64,000 nt of DNA from Streptomyces sp. NBC_00572 (GTDB lineage: Bacteria > Actinomycetota > Actinomycetes > Streptomycetales > Streptomycetaceae), in NCBI RefSeq assembly GCF_026341815.1, contig NZ_JAPENX010000003.1, positions 186,001-250,000 on the forward strand. The letters are read 5' to 3'. The first letter of the stretch is position 1. Every line of letters starts with the position of its first letter. Both the position numbers and the translations under genes were made by a program. The notes under the pieces are model-generated. The model searched no databases and had not been told where the DNA came from. It was given only the letters and a program-made list of their open reading frames with translations. Of this stretch, positions 17,198 to 25,750 are shown piece by piece.

Positions 17198-17978
17198 CGT
17201 CGTCAGCGGTGCGGGGGTCGTCGAGCGGCTGCGGGCCGCGGGCTGTGTCTTCGCCGAGGAAGAGGCGGAGATGCTGCTCGCGGCGGCGGCCGGACCCGCC
17301 GACCTCGACCTGATGGTCGAGCGGCGGGCCTCGGGCCTGCCGCTGGAGCACGTCGTGGGCTGGGCCGAGTTCGCCGGGCTGCGCATCGAGGTCGACAGCG
17401 GGGTGTTCGTCCCCCGGCGGCGTACGGAGTTCCTGGTCGGGCACGCGGTGGACCTGGCCCGTCCGGGAGCCGTCTGCGTCGACCTGTGCTGCGGCTCCGG
17501 CGCGGCGGGCGCGGTGCTGCTCGACCGGGTCGGGGGCGCGGAGGTGCACGCCTCGGACATCGAGCCGGCGGCGGTGCGCTGCGCCCGCCGGAACGTCGAA
17601 CCGCGCGGCGGCCAGGTCTACGAGGGCGACCTCTTCGCCCCGCTGCCCGCGGAGCTGCGGGGCCGGGTCGAGATCCTGGTCGCCAACGTGCCGTACGTAC
17701 CGACCGGGGACATCGGGCTGCTGCCCCCGGAAGCACGCGACCACGAACCGCACGTCACGCTCGACGGCGGCCCGGACGGTCTGGACGTGCTGCGGCGGGT
17801 CGCCGCCGAGGCGCCGGAGTGGCTGGCGCCGGGTGGACGCCTCTTCGTGGAGACGAGCGAGCGGCAGGCCGAGCGGGCCGTGGAGGCCGTCGCGGAGGAG
17901 TCCGGGGGCATGCTGGCGCCCGAGGTGATCACCTCCGAGGAGTGGTGGGCGACGGTGGTCGTCGCGCCCCGGCGGTAG
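17190..17978 (+). CDS. HemK/PrmC-like putative protein N5-glutamine methyltransferase
   Basis: 262 residues. The best start is the TTG at 17190, inside the end of the peroxidase gene, with GAGG 7 bases upstream and no other good in-frame start before the fold. The SAM loop is VDLCCGSGAAG and the substrate loop is NVPYVP, a variant of the NPPY motif of glutamine methyltransferases. The region LPLEHVVGWAEFAGLRI also matches HemK proteins. It is a paralogue of the true release-factor methyltransferase, so the target is uncertain. The overlap suggests translational coupling to the peroxidase. Confidence 0.85.
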   Translation: MSDVVSGAGVVERLRAAGCVFAEEEAEMLLAAAAGPADLDLMVERRASGLPLEHVVGWAEFAGLRIEVDSGVFVPRRRTEFLVGHAVDLARPGAVCVDLCCGSGAAGAVLLDRVGGAEVHASDIEPAAVRCARRNVEPRGGQVYEGDLFAPLPAELRGRVEILVANVPYVPTGDIGLLPPEARDHEPHVTLDGGPDGLDVLRRVAAEAPEWLAPGGRLFVETSERQAERAVEAVAEESGGMLAPEVITSEEWWATVVVAPRR

Positions 17979-17990
17979 AGGACCGCGCTC

Positions 17991-19388
17991 CTACGCCTCG
18001 GCTCCGGGCGAGCTCGGGACCGCCCGGGGCTTGAGACGGCAGCGGGCCGGGCCGGCCGCCTGGAGGGTGATCGCGGGGGCGACGGGCACCACGGTGTCGA
18101 CGGCCTCGAACGCGTGGCGCTGGAGGATCATCGCCAGCGCGATCACGGACTCCAGCATCGAGAAGTGCTGGCCGATGCACGCGCGCGGGCCGCCGCCGAA
18201 CGGGAACCAGGCGTAGCGGGGGCGGGCGGCCTCCGCCTCGGGCGTGAAGCGGTCGGGGTCGAAGCGCTCCGCGTCCTCCCAGTAGTCGGGGTGGCGGTGG
18301 GTGACCCAGGGAGCGACGATGACGTCCGCGCCGGCCGGGATGGTGACGCCGCCGATCTGCGTGGCGACGACGGCGCGGCGCCCGATGGCCGGGGCGGCCG
18401 GGAAGAGCCGCATGGCCTCCTTGAGGACCTGGGTGACGTAGGGCAGCGCGTCGAGGTCGGCGGCGCCGGGCGTACGGCCTCCGAGGACCCGGTCGACCTC
18501 TTCGTGGGCCCGCTTCTGCTCCTCCGGGTGGAGGGCGAGGAGGTGGAGGGCGAAGCCGAGGGAGGTGGCGGTCGTCTCGTGTCCGGCGAGGAGGAAGACG
18601 AGGACCTGCTCGCGCAGTTCGGTCGCGTCGAAGCTGCCGTCCTCGGCGCTCTCGGCCTCGACGAGGAGGGTGAGCAGGTCGTGGCCGTCGCCGGAGGCCT
18701 CGCCGGAGGTCCGCCGCTGGGCGATGATGCGGTCGCAGACCTCGTACAGCGCCTGGTGGACGGCGTCGGCGCGGCGGTTGCCGGGGGTGGGCCAGTCCCG
18801 GGGGACGTTGAGCGGGGAGTAGCCGCGGCGCAGGACGTAGGCGCCGAGTTCGGGGAAGCTCTTCTCGACGATCTCGACGGCCGCGTCGACGTCCGTGCCG
18901 AAGAGGATGCGGGCGACGGCGCGCAGGGCGAGCCGGGCCATGTCCTGGAGGACGTCGACGGATTCGGCGCCGCCGTCCCGCCACTCCTCGGTGAGGGTGG
19001 TGACCTCGGCGGCGATGGCGGAGGCGTAGCCGTCGACGCGGCGGCGGGTGAAGAGGGGCTGGACGAGCCGGCGCTGGCGCAGGTAGTCCTCGTCCTGGCT
19101 GGTGAGCAGCCCGTTGCCGAAGGACTCGCGGATCTCCTGGTAGAAGGCGTTGTCCTTGCGGAAGTTGGCCGACTCCCCGGCGAGGACCTGCTGGACTCCG
19201 TCGGCGGAGAAGACGCCGTAGACGGTGGCGCGGATACCGGGCGGTCCCGCGGTGATCCGTACGACGTCGCCGTGCTCGCGTTGGGCGCGCAGGAAGGTGC
19301 CGAGGGAGTCGTTCTTGAGGTCGAACATGGAGCCGAGCAGCGGAAGTCCCGCGAGTTCGGGCGCTTCGGTTCCGGTGGTGATGGTCAT
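17991..19388 (-). CDS. Cytochrome P450
   Basis: 465 residues, ATG at 19388 with GAGGGGAA upstream. The I-helix AGHETTA, K-helix ExxR (EAMRLFP) and heme loop FPFGGGPRACIG (Cys near residue 404) are all intact. The I-helix and meander pattern is closer to the CYP4/CYP102-like class than to the common macrolide-type bacterial P450s. There is no ferredoxin or reductase gene nearby and no biosynthetic cluster, so substrate and redox partner are unknown. The gene lies convergent to the methyltransferase with a 12-base gap. Confidence 0.93.
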   Translation of the reverse strand: MTITTGTEAPELAGLPLLGSMFDLKNDSLGTFLRAQREHGDVVRITAGPPGIRATVYGVFSADGVQQVLAGESANFRKDNAFYQEIRESFGNGLLTSQDEDYLRQRRLVQPLFTRRRVDGYASAIAAEVTTLTEEWRDGGAESVDVLQDMARLALRAVARILFGTDVDAAVEIVEKSFPELGAYVLRRGYSPLNVPRDWPTPGNRRADAVHQALYEVCDRIIAQRRTSGEASGDGHDLLTLLVEAESAEDGSFDATELREQVLVFLLAGHETTATSLGFALHLLALHPEEQKRAHEEVDRVLGGRTPGAADLDALPYVTQVLKEAMRLFPAAPAIGRRAVVATQIGGVTIPAGADVIVAPWVTHRHPDYWEDAERFDPDRFTPEAEAARPRYAWFPFGGGPRACIGQHFSMLESVIALAMILQRHAFEAVDTVVPVAPAITLQAAGPARCRLKPRAVPSSPGAEA

Positions 19389-19531
19389 GAACGGTTCCCC
19401 TCGATCGTCACCTGACGCGTGATTGTCCCCCAGGAGGTGACCCACGGGTAGGGATGCCCGAACGGCCGACCGGTTCGGGCCTTGTTGGCTCGAATCGGCC
19501 GACTGTCAGTGGTGTCTGGGAGGCTCGTCGC

Positions 19532-19999
19532 ATGGAACGCCCCGAGCTCACGCTGCAACTGACCATCGACTGCGCCGACCCCCAGCGGCTCGTGCCGTTC
19601 TGGCTGGAGGCCCTGCGGTACGTCCCCGACCCGCCGCCCGAGGGCCACACCACCTGGCGGGCGTACTGGGAGGCGATCGGCGTCCCCGAGGACGAGCTGG
19701 GCGAGCACGCCGGGGAGCTTCCGGAATCCATCGTGGACCCGAAGGGCGTGGGCCCCCGGGTCTGGTTCCAGGCCGTCCCGGAACCGAAGACCGTCAAGAA
19801 CCGCGTCCATCTGGACCTCAAGGTCGGCGGCGGCCGCGGGGTGCCGCTCGCCCTGCGCCGCGAGCGCGTGGACGGCGAGGTGTCCCGGCTGACGGCGATC
19901 GGCGCGACGATCCTGTACTCGATGGACGAGCCGAACGGCATGGACTACTACGCGGTGGTCCTCCAGGACCCGGAGGGCAACGAGTTCTGTCTCGTCTGA
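19532..19999 (+). CDS. VOC (glyoxalase-like) protein
   Basis: 155 residues, ATG at 19532 behind GGGAGG. Short beta-alpha-beta modules with TIDCADPQRLVPFW, KNRVHLDLKV and QDPEGNEFCLV define the glyoxalase/bleomycin-resistance fold used by Streptomyces VOC proteins. His (VHLDL) and Glu (GNEFCLV) are candidate metal ligands. It resembles the shorter VOC gene at 49308. Substrate unknown. Confidence 0.88.
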   Translation: MERPELTLQLTIDCADPQRLVPFWLEALRYVPDPPPEGHTTWRAYWEAIGVPEDELGEHAGELPESIVDPKGVGPRVWFQAVPEPKTVKNRVHLDLKVGGGRGVPLALRRERVDGEVSRLTAIGATILYSMDEPNGMDYYAVVLQDPEGNEFCLV

Positions 20000-20081
20000 C
20001 ATCCCGCCCGGCAGGGCCGGCCGAGGTCCGTGGCGGACCGCGTCGCGCGGGATCGCGCGGGTGAGAGGAACGGGAGACAAG

Positions 20082-20753
20082 GTGGCCGAGACGACGGTGG
20101 CCGAGGTGATGGCCGAGCTGGCCGCGCTGGAGGACCCGAAGGCGCGCGCGGTGAACGAGAGACACGGCGACGACCATGGGGTGAACCTCGGCAAGCTGCG
20201 CGCGCTCGCGAAGCGGCTGAAGACGCAGCAGGACCTCGCGGAGGACCTCTGGGAGACGGGCGACACCGCGGCGAGACTGCTGGCGATCCTGATCTGCCGC
20301 CCGAAGGCCTTCGGGCGGGACGAGCTGGAAGCCATGCTCCGCGGGGCGCGTACGCCCAAGGTGCACGACTGGCTCGTGAACTACGTGGTGAAGAAGAGCC
20401 CGCACGCCGAGGAGCTGCGTCGGGCGTGGATCGCCGACCCGGATCCGGTGGTCGCGAGCGCCGGCTGGGCCCTGACCACCGAGCGGGTGGCGAAGAAGCC
20501 CGAAGGCCTCGACCTCGACGCGCTGCTCGACGTCGTCGAGGCGGAGATGAAGGACGCCCCGGACCGTCTCCAGTGGGCGATGAACCACTGTCTGGCCCAG
20601 ATCGGGATCGAGCACCCCGAGCAGCGCGCCCGGGCGCTGGGCATCGGTGAGCGCCTGGAGGTCCTCAAGGACTACCCGACGCCCCCGGGCTGCACGTCTC
20701 CGTTCGCGCCCGTCTGGATCACCGAGATGGTGCGCCGCCGGGAGGGTCCCTAG
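20082..20753 (+). CDS. AlkD-like DNA alkylation repair (HEAT-like) protein
   Basis: 223 residues from the GTG at 20082, chosen because GGGAG lies 5 bases upstream; a GTG at 20061 has no such site. The sequence is all helical, with NLGKLRALAKRLKTQQDLAEDLW, LLAILICRPKAF, VHDWLVNYVVKKSP and ASAGWALTTERVA, the repeating pattern of the AlkD/DNA alkylation repair fold. Those proteins recognise bulky or charged alkylated bases. Not every member is an active glycosylase, so the repair role is inferred. A hairpin separates it from the convergent acyl-CoA dehydrogenase. Confidence 0.8.
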   Translation: MAETTVAEVMAELAALEDPKARAVNERHGDDHGVNLGKLRALAKRLKTQQDLAEDLWETGDTAARLLAILICRPKAFGRDELEAMLRGARTPKVHDWLVNYVVKKSPHAEELRRAWIADPDPVVASAGWALTTERVAKKPEGLDLDALLDVVEAEMKDAPDRLQWAMNHCLAQIGIEHPEQRARALGIGERLEVLKDYPTPPGCTSPFAPVWITEMVRRREGP

Positions 20754-20768
20754 CGCGGTCCGGGCCGG

Positions 20769-20814
20769 CCGGCTCTGCGGTGGCCCGGAAGGGCAGGACC
20801 CTCCGCAGAGCCGG
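20769..20814. terminator. Bidirectional terminator
   Basis: Perfect 12-bp stem CCGGCTCTGCGG (20769-20780) with its complement at 20803-20814 and a 22-base loop, between convergent genes. Confidence 0.75.
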
Positions 20815-20829
20815 ATCGGCCTCGGGCGG

Positions 20830-22047
20830 TTACTTGGCGATGGCCCGGCTGATCACCATGCGCTGGATCTCGCTGGTGCCCTCGAAGATCGTGTAGATGG
20901 CCGCGTCGCGGTGCATGCGCTCCACCGGGTACTCGCGGGTGTAGCCGTTGCCGCCGAGGATCTGGATGGCCTGGGCCGTGACCTTCTTGGCGACCTCGCT
21001 CGCGTACAGCTTGGACATGGAGCCCTCCGCCGCGGTGAAGGGCTTGCCGGCCGTCGCCATCCAGGAGGCGCGCCAGACCAGGAGGCGGGCCGCGTCGATC
21101 TGGGTGGCCATGTCGGCGAGCTGGAAGGCGACGCCCTGGTTCTCGATGATCGGGCGGCCGAACTGGACACGCGTCTTCGCGTAGTCGAGGGCGACCTCGT
21201 ACGCGGCGCGGGCGGTGCCGACGGCCATGGCGCCGACCGCCGGGCGGGAGGCCTCGAAGGTGGCCATGGCGGCGTTCTTCACGCGCTCGCCGCCACCGGC
21301 CTTGGCCTTCTCACGGGCCCGGGCCAGGCGCTCGTCCAGCTTCTCCTTGCCGCCGAGGAGGCAGTGGCCGGGGACGCGGACGTCCTCCAGGACGACCTCG
21401 GCGGTGTGGGAGGCCCGGATGCCGTGCTTCTGGAACTTCTGGCCCTGGGAGAGACCGGGGGTGTTCGGCGGCACGATGAAGGACGCGTGGCCCTTGGAGC
21501 CGAGCTCGGGGTCGACGACGGCGACGACGACGTGGACGTTGGCGATGCCGCCGTTGGTCGCCCAGGTCTTGGTGCCGTTGAGCACCCACTCGTCGGTGGC
21601 CTGGTCGTAGACGGCGCGGGTACGCATCGAGGCGACGTCCGAGCCGGCGTCGGGCTCGGACGAGCAGAACGCGGCCACCTTGACGTCGTTGGCGTCGCCG
21701 TACATCTGCGGGACCCAGGTGCCGATCTGCTCCTCGGTGCCGTTGGCGAGCACGCCGACGGCGGCGAGGCCCGTGCCCACGATGGAGAGCGCGATGCCGG
21801 CGTCGCCCCAGAAGAGCTCCTCCATCGCCATGGGGATGCCGAGGCCCGTCGGGTCGAAGAACTGCTGGGCATAGAAATCGAGAGAGTAGATGCCGATCTT
21901 GGCCGCTTCCTGGATGATCGGCCAGGGAGTCTCCTCACGCTCGTCCCATTCGGCGGCCGCGGGGCGCATCACATCGGCGGCGAAGCCGTGGAGCCAGTCG
22001 CGGACCTGCTTCTGGTCATCGTTGAGTTCGAGCGTGAACTCGCCCAT
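20830..22047 (-). CDS. Acyl-CoA dehydrogenase
   Basis: 405 residues, ATG at 22047 with GGGAGGG upstream. The FAD-binding signatures are present: CSSEPDAGSDVA, TWATNGGIANV, and the C-terminal QILGGNGYTREYPVERMHRDA with TIFEGTSEIQR, where the Glu of FEGTSE is the position of the catalytic base in many acyl-CoA dehydrogenases. It oxidises an acyl-CoA to the enoyl-CoA with transfer to ETF. Chain specificity cannot be read from sequence. It is divergent from a TetR regulator with inverted repeats next to its start, which suggests control by an acyl-CoA-responsive repressor. Confidence 0.93.
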   Translation of the reverse strand: MGEFTLELNDDQKQVRDWLHGFAADVMRPAAAEWDEREETPWPIIQEAAKIGIYSLDFYAQQFFDPTGLGIPMAMEELFWGDAGIALSIVGTGLAAVGVLANGTEEQIGTWVPQMYGDANDVKVAAFCSSEPDAGSDVASMRTRAVYDQATDEWVLNGTKTWATNGGIANVHVVVAVVDPELGSKGHASFIVPPNTPGLSQGQKFQKHGIRASHTAEVVLEDVRVPGHCLLGGKEKLDERLARAREKAKAGGGERVKNAAMATFEASRPAVGAMAVGTARAAYEVALDYAKTRVQFGRPIIENQGVAFQLADMATQIDAARLLVWRASWMATAGKPFTAAEGSMSKLYASEVAKKVTAQAIQILGGNGYTREYPVERMHRDAAIYTIFEGTSEIQRMVISRAIAK

Positions 22048-22065
22048 ATTCCCTCCCAGCTGTAC

Positions 22066-22094
22066 GTTACTTGCGGTAACACCAGTGTGTTACC
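22066..22094. promoter_or_regulatory. Overlapping inverted repeats, candidate TetR operator
   Basis: GTTAC-TTGCG-GTAAC (22066-22080) shares its right arm with GGTAACAC-CAGT-GTGTTACC (22075-22094, 8-bp perfect arms). A further GTTAC half-site lies near 22160. The site is 19 bases before the acyl-CoA dehydrogenase start and about 120 bases before the divergent TetR gene. Confidence 0.65.
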
Positions 22095-22210
22095 GGCGGG
22101 TACAAGCTGTCAACCTGCGGGGAAGCGGTTCGGCCCGACCGGCACCGAGGACCGGCCGGGTGTTACGTTGCGACAGCCTCACGGAATCGCACGGGCGGGG
22201 AGACACGCTT

Positions 22211-22858
22211 ATGGACATCGCACACCGGACCACCGACCAGCAGACGCCCGCCGAACAGCGGCGCCGCGAACTGCTGGAGGCGGCGGACCGGGTGGTGCTC
22301 CGGGACGGCCCCAAGGCGTCGATGAACGCGATCGCGGCCGAGGCCGGCATCACCAAGCCGATCCTCTACCGCCACTTCGGCGACAAGGGCGGCCTCTACC
22401 GCGCCCTCGCCATCCGGCACACGGACGCCCTCCTCGCCGCCCTGCGGGCCGCGCTCGACGCGCCCTCCGACCGCCGTCGCCGCGTCGAGTCCACCCTCGA
22501 CACCTACCTCGCCTCGATCGAGGCGATGCCCCAGGTCTACCGCTTCCTCATGCACCCCGCGGAGGAGCCGCACCAGACCGAGCAGGGCTTCGACGTGGGC
22601 CGCCACTCCGCCCCGCTGCTCCGGCGGATGGGCGAGGAGCTCGGCCAGGTCATCGCCGAACGCGTCGACCTCGGCCCCGGCGCGGAGGCCCAGGCCCGGA
22701 TCTGGGGACACGGAATCGTCGGCATGATGCACGCGGCCGGCGACTGGTGGCTCGGCGAGCGCCCCTGCTCCCGCGCCGACCTCGTCCGCAGCCTGGCGGA
22801 CCTCCTGTGGGGCCGGCTCGCCCAGGCACCGGACCTCCCGGGCGGCCCCGGGTTCTAG
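22211..22858 (+). CDS. TetR family regulator
   Basis: 215 residues, ATG at 22211 behind GGGGAG. The helix-turn-helix block is ASMNAIAAEAGITKPILYRHF, followed by GDKGGLYRALA. The C-terminal domain has RRRVESTLDTYLASIEAMPQ and a WGHGIVGMMHAAGDWWL helix, a layout seen in TetR regulators of fatty acid metabolism in actinobacteria. The divergent acyl-CoA dehydrogenase and the GTTAC/GTAAC repeats between them point to local repression. Ligand, perhaps a long-chain acyl-CoA, is inferred. Confidence 0.9.
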   Translation: MDIAHRTTDQQTPAEQRRRELLEAADRVVLRDGPKASMNAIAAEAGITKPILYRHFGDKGGLYRALAIRHTDALLAALRAALDAPSDRRRRVESTLDTYLASIEAMPQVYRFLMHPAEEPHQTEQGFDVGRHSAPLLRRMGEELGQVIAERVDLGPGAEAQARIWGHGIVGMMHAAGDWWLGERPCSRADLVRSLADLLWGRLAQAPDLPGGPGF

Positions 22859-22897
22859 GGAGTGAGGCCTCCGGGCCCCTCGGACTTCCGGCCCCCG

Positions 22898-23458
22898 TCA
22901 GCCCTCCAGCACCCCGACTCCGCTCCCCCACGGCTGCTTGCGGATCGCGCGGATCAGACGTGACTTGCGCCACCCCGTGACGTGGTCCGCGTAGACCCCG
23001 CCCTCCAGGTGATCGGTCTCGTGCTGGAGGCAGCGGGCGAAGAAACCCGTGCCCTCCACCCGTACCGGAGTCCCGTCCACCCGTACGCCCTCGACCACCG
23101 CACGGTCGTAACGAGGCGTCGGGGCCTCAAGGCCCGGCAGGGAGAGGCAGCCCTCCGCACCCCGGAACAGGTCGCCGTCCGCCTCCACCAGGCGCGGGTT
23201 CACGACATGTCCCAGGTGGCGGGTCTCCTCGTCGTCGGGGCAGTCGTACACGAAGACGCGCAGGCCCACGCCCACCTGGTTCGCCGCCAGGCCGACGCCG
23301 TTCGCCGCGTACATCGTGGCGAACATGTCCTCGACGAGCAGGGCCAGTTCGGGCCCGAAGTCGGTGACGGGCGCGCAGGGAGTGTGCAGCACGGGGTCGC
23401 CGAGCAGAGTCATCGCTCGGACCTGACCGGAACTGCCGGGGATGGGGCGGTTTCGCAT
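22898..23458 (-). CDS. def: Peptide deformylase
   Basis: 186 residues from the ATG at 23458; an internal ATG at 23413 is possible, and neither start has a strong Shine-Dalgarno. The three deformylase motifs are intact: GVGLAANQVG, EGCLSLPG (metal Cys) and QHETDHLEG (metal His pair and catalytic Glu). It removes the formyl group from nascent proteins. Streptomyces usually carry several deformylase genes, so this may not be the only one. It is divergent from murT. Confidence 0.93.
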   Translation of the reverse strand: MRNRPIPGSSGQVRAMTLLGDPVLHTPCAPVTDFGPELALLVEDMFATMYAANGVGLAANQVGVGLRVFVYDCPDDEETRHLGHVVNPRLVEADGDLFRGAEGCLSLPGLEAPTPRYDRAVVEGVRVDGTPVRVEGTGFFARCLQHETDHLEGGVYADHVTGWRKSRLIRAIRKQPWGSGVGVLEG

Positions 23459-23584
23459 GGCGGTAAGGGTACGGTCCGCCGTGACCTGGCTGTTTCGCGC
23501 GGCCGCTCGGCGGTGCCGCTGTTCGGGCTGCTGGCCGGATCTCGATAGGCTGAGCCCGGACCGACGCAAGGAGGAACAAGAACG

Positions 23585-24832
23585 ATGTCAGGACACCCCG
23601 GTAATCCAGAGCCGCTGTCGCCGCGCGCCAAGCTGGCCGTGACGGCGGGCAGGGCCGCGGCCGCGGTGTCGCGTGCGGCGGGACGCGGCAGCGGATCGGT
23701 GATCGGCGGCAAGGTGGCGCTGAAGCTCGACCCCGACCTGCTCGGCCGGCTCGCACAGCATCTGGACGTCGTCCTGGTGTCGGCGACCAACGGCAAGACG
23801 ACGACGACCCGGCTGATCGCGGAGGCCCTGCGCGCCGCCGGCCCCGTCGTCTCGAACGCCCTCGGCGCCAACATGCCCGCCGGCATCACCTCGGCGCTGG
23901 CCGGCGGCTCGGACTCCAAGTTCGGCGTCATCGAGGTCGACGAGAAATACCTCGCCGGCGTCGCCCGTGACACCACGCCCAAGGTGATCGCGCTGCTCAA
24001 CCTCTCGCGCGACCAGCTCGACCGTGCCGCCGAGACCCGGATGCTCGCCGAGAAGTGGCGCGAGGGTCTCAACGGCACGAAGGCCGTCGTCGTCGCGAAC
24101 GCCGACGACCCGCTCATCGTGTGGGCCGCCTCCTCCTCCCCGAACGTGGTGTGGGTGGCAGCGGGCCAGGAGTGGAAGGACGACGCCTGGTCGTGCCCCG
24201 CCTGTGGCGGCGTGATGCAGCGACCGGGCGACGACTGGTTCTGCGGCGAGTGCGGCTTCCGCCGTCCCGCGCCGAGCTGGGCGCTCAGCGGCGACCACGT
24301 GCTCGACCCGCACGGTTCGGCCTGGCCGATCCGTCTGCAGCTGCCCGGCCGCGCCAACAAGGCGAACGCCGCGACCTCGGCCGCCGTCGCCGCCGTCTTC
24401 GGGGTGCCGCCGCAGGTGGCCCTGGAGCGCATGTACCAGGTGCAGGCCGTCGCCGGACGCTACGACGTCGTGTCCTTCCAGGGCCGTGAGCTGCGTCTGC
24501 TGCTCGCGAAGAACCCGGCCGGCTGGCTCGAAACGTTTTCCCTCATCGACGGGCCGCCCGCTCCGGTGATCCTCTCCGTCAACGCGCGCGGCGCCGACGG
24601 CACGGACACCTCCTGGCTGTGGGACGTGGACTACGGCCGGCTCGCCGGCCACCCGATCATGGTGATCGGCGACCGGAAGCTGGACCTCGCGGTCCGCCTG
24701 GAGGTCGCGGGTGTGGACTTCCGCGTCTGCGAGACGCTGGACGAGGCCGTCGCGATGGCCCCGCCCGGGCAGATCGAGCTGATCGCCAACTACACCGCCT
24801 TCCAGGACGTCCGCCGCCGCGTCGGCAACTGA
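23585..24832 (+). CDS. murT: Lipid II isoglutaminyl synthase, MurT subunit
   Basis: 415 residues, ATG at 23585 with GGAGG 10 bases upstream. Mur ligase ATP loop SATNGKTTTTRL, then a four-Cys zinc ribbon (CPACGG and CGECGF) inserted in the middle domain, and the C-terminal DUF1727 region (NPAGWLETF, SVNARGADGTDTSWLWDVDY). All are diagnostic of MurT. With GatD it amidates the alpha-carboxyl of D-Glu in lipid II, in the cytoplasm. gatD follows after 19 bases. Confidence 0.95.
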   Translation: MSGHPGNPEPLSPRAKLAVTAGRAAAAVSRAAGRGSGSVIGGKVALKLDPDLLGRLAQHLDVVLVSATNGKTTTTRLIAEALRAAGPVVSNALGANMPAGITSALAGGSDSKFGVIEVDEKYLAGVARDTTPKVIALLNLSRDQLDRAAETRMLAEKWREGLNGTKAVVVANADDPLIVWAASSSPNVVWVAAGQEWKDDAWSCPACGGVMQRPGDDWFCGECGFRRPAPSWALSGDHVLDPHGSAWPIRLQLPGRANKANAATSAAVAAVFGVPPQVALERMYQVQAVAGRYDVVSFQGRELRLLLAKNPAGWLETFSLIDGPPAPVILSVNARGADGTDTSWLWDVDYGRLAGHPIMVIGDRKLDLAVRLEVAGVDFRVCETLDEAVAMAPPGQIELIANYTAFQDVRRRVGN

Positions 24833-24851
24833 CCCGTAGAGGACTTGCAGC

Positions 24852-25580
24852 ATGAGTGACAGCAGCCTGCGCCTGGTCTGGGTCTACCCGGACCTGCTCA
24901 GCACCTACGGCGACCAGGGCAACGTCCTCGTCGTCCAGCGCCGTGCCGAACAGCGCGGCCTCAGCGTCGAGCGCGTCGACGTCCGAAGCGACCAGCCGGT
25001 GCCGACCTCGGGCGACATCTATCTGATCGGCGGCGGCGAGGACCGTCCGCAGCGGCTCGCGGCCGAGCGGCTGCGGCGGGACGGCGGCCTGAGCCGGGCC
25101 GCCTCCAACGGCGCGATCATCTTCTCGGTCTGCGCCGGGTACCAGATCCTGGGCCACGAGTTCATCAACGACCTCGGCGAGCGCGAGGCCGGTCTCGGCC
25201 TCATCGACGTGATCTCGACGCGTGGCGAAGGCGCCCGCTGCGTCGGCGACGTCCTCGCGGACATCGACCCGCGACTGGGCCTCCCCCAGCTGACGGGCTT
25301 CGAGAACCACCAGGGCATCACCCATCTCGGCCCGACGGCCCGGCCGTTCGCCCGGACCGTCTTCGGCAACGGCAACGGGACCGGCGACGGCACCGAGGGC
25401 GCGTACAACGACACCGTCTTCGGTACGTACATGCACGGCCCCGTCATGGCCCGAAACCCGCAGATCGCGGACCTGCTCCTGAAGCTGGCCCTCGATGTGA
25501 ACGCGCTGCCGCCGACCGACGACCGCTGGTACGAGGCACTGCGCGCCGAGCGCATCGCGGCCGCCACGCAGCCCGCCTAG
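24852..25580 (+). CDS. gatD: Lipid II isoglutaminyl synthase, glutamine amidotransferase subunit GatD
   Basis: 242 residues, ATG at 24852. Class I amidotransferase with the nucleophile Cys 94 in FSVCAGYQ, the catalytic His 195 in GTYMHGP, and the MurT-contact N-terminus LVWVYPDLLSTYGDQGN. It generates ammonia from glutamine for MurT. Clustered with murT as in other Gram-positives. The 170 bases after it hold no gene before pfkA. Confidence 0.95.
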   Translation: MSDSSLRLVWVYPDLLSTYGDQGNVLVVQRRAEQRGLSVERVDVRSDQPVPTSGDIYLIGGGEDRPQRLAAERLRRDGGLSRAASNGAIIFSVCAGYQILGHEFINDLGEREAGLGLIDVISTRGEGARCVGDVLADIDPRLGLPQLTGFENHQGITHLGPTARPFARTVFGNGNGTGDGTEGAYNDTVFGTYMHGPVMARNPQIADLLLKLALDVNALPPTDDRWYEALRAERIAAATQPA

Positions 25581-25750
25581 GACAGGTCCGAAGGCAACAC
25601 ACGCACCGCCGTTGGTCCCTCGTACGAACGTACGTTGTCCACTGTGCGGACATCCGGTTCGGCCCCGCCACCCTGCGGCGATAGGGTGGCGGGGATCCAG
25701 CCGGACGACGTGGTCCGGGAGTCGGCCCACGTTGCAAAGGTTTTTGGGCT

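Noticed and set aside
17991..19388. P450 as part of a natural-product cluster
   Set aside because: Neighbours are housekeeping genes; no synthase, ferredoxin or pathway regulator is in view.
25581..25750. A gene or riboswitch before pfkA
   Set aside because: Only 170 bases, with no coding bias, hairpin series or known RNA motif; an ordinary promoter region is the simplest reading.
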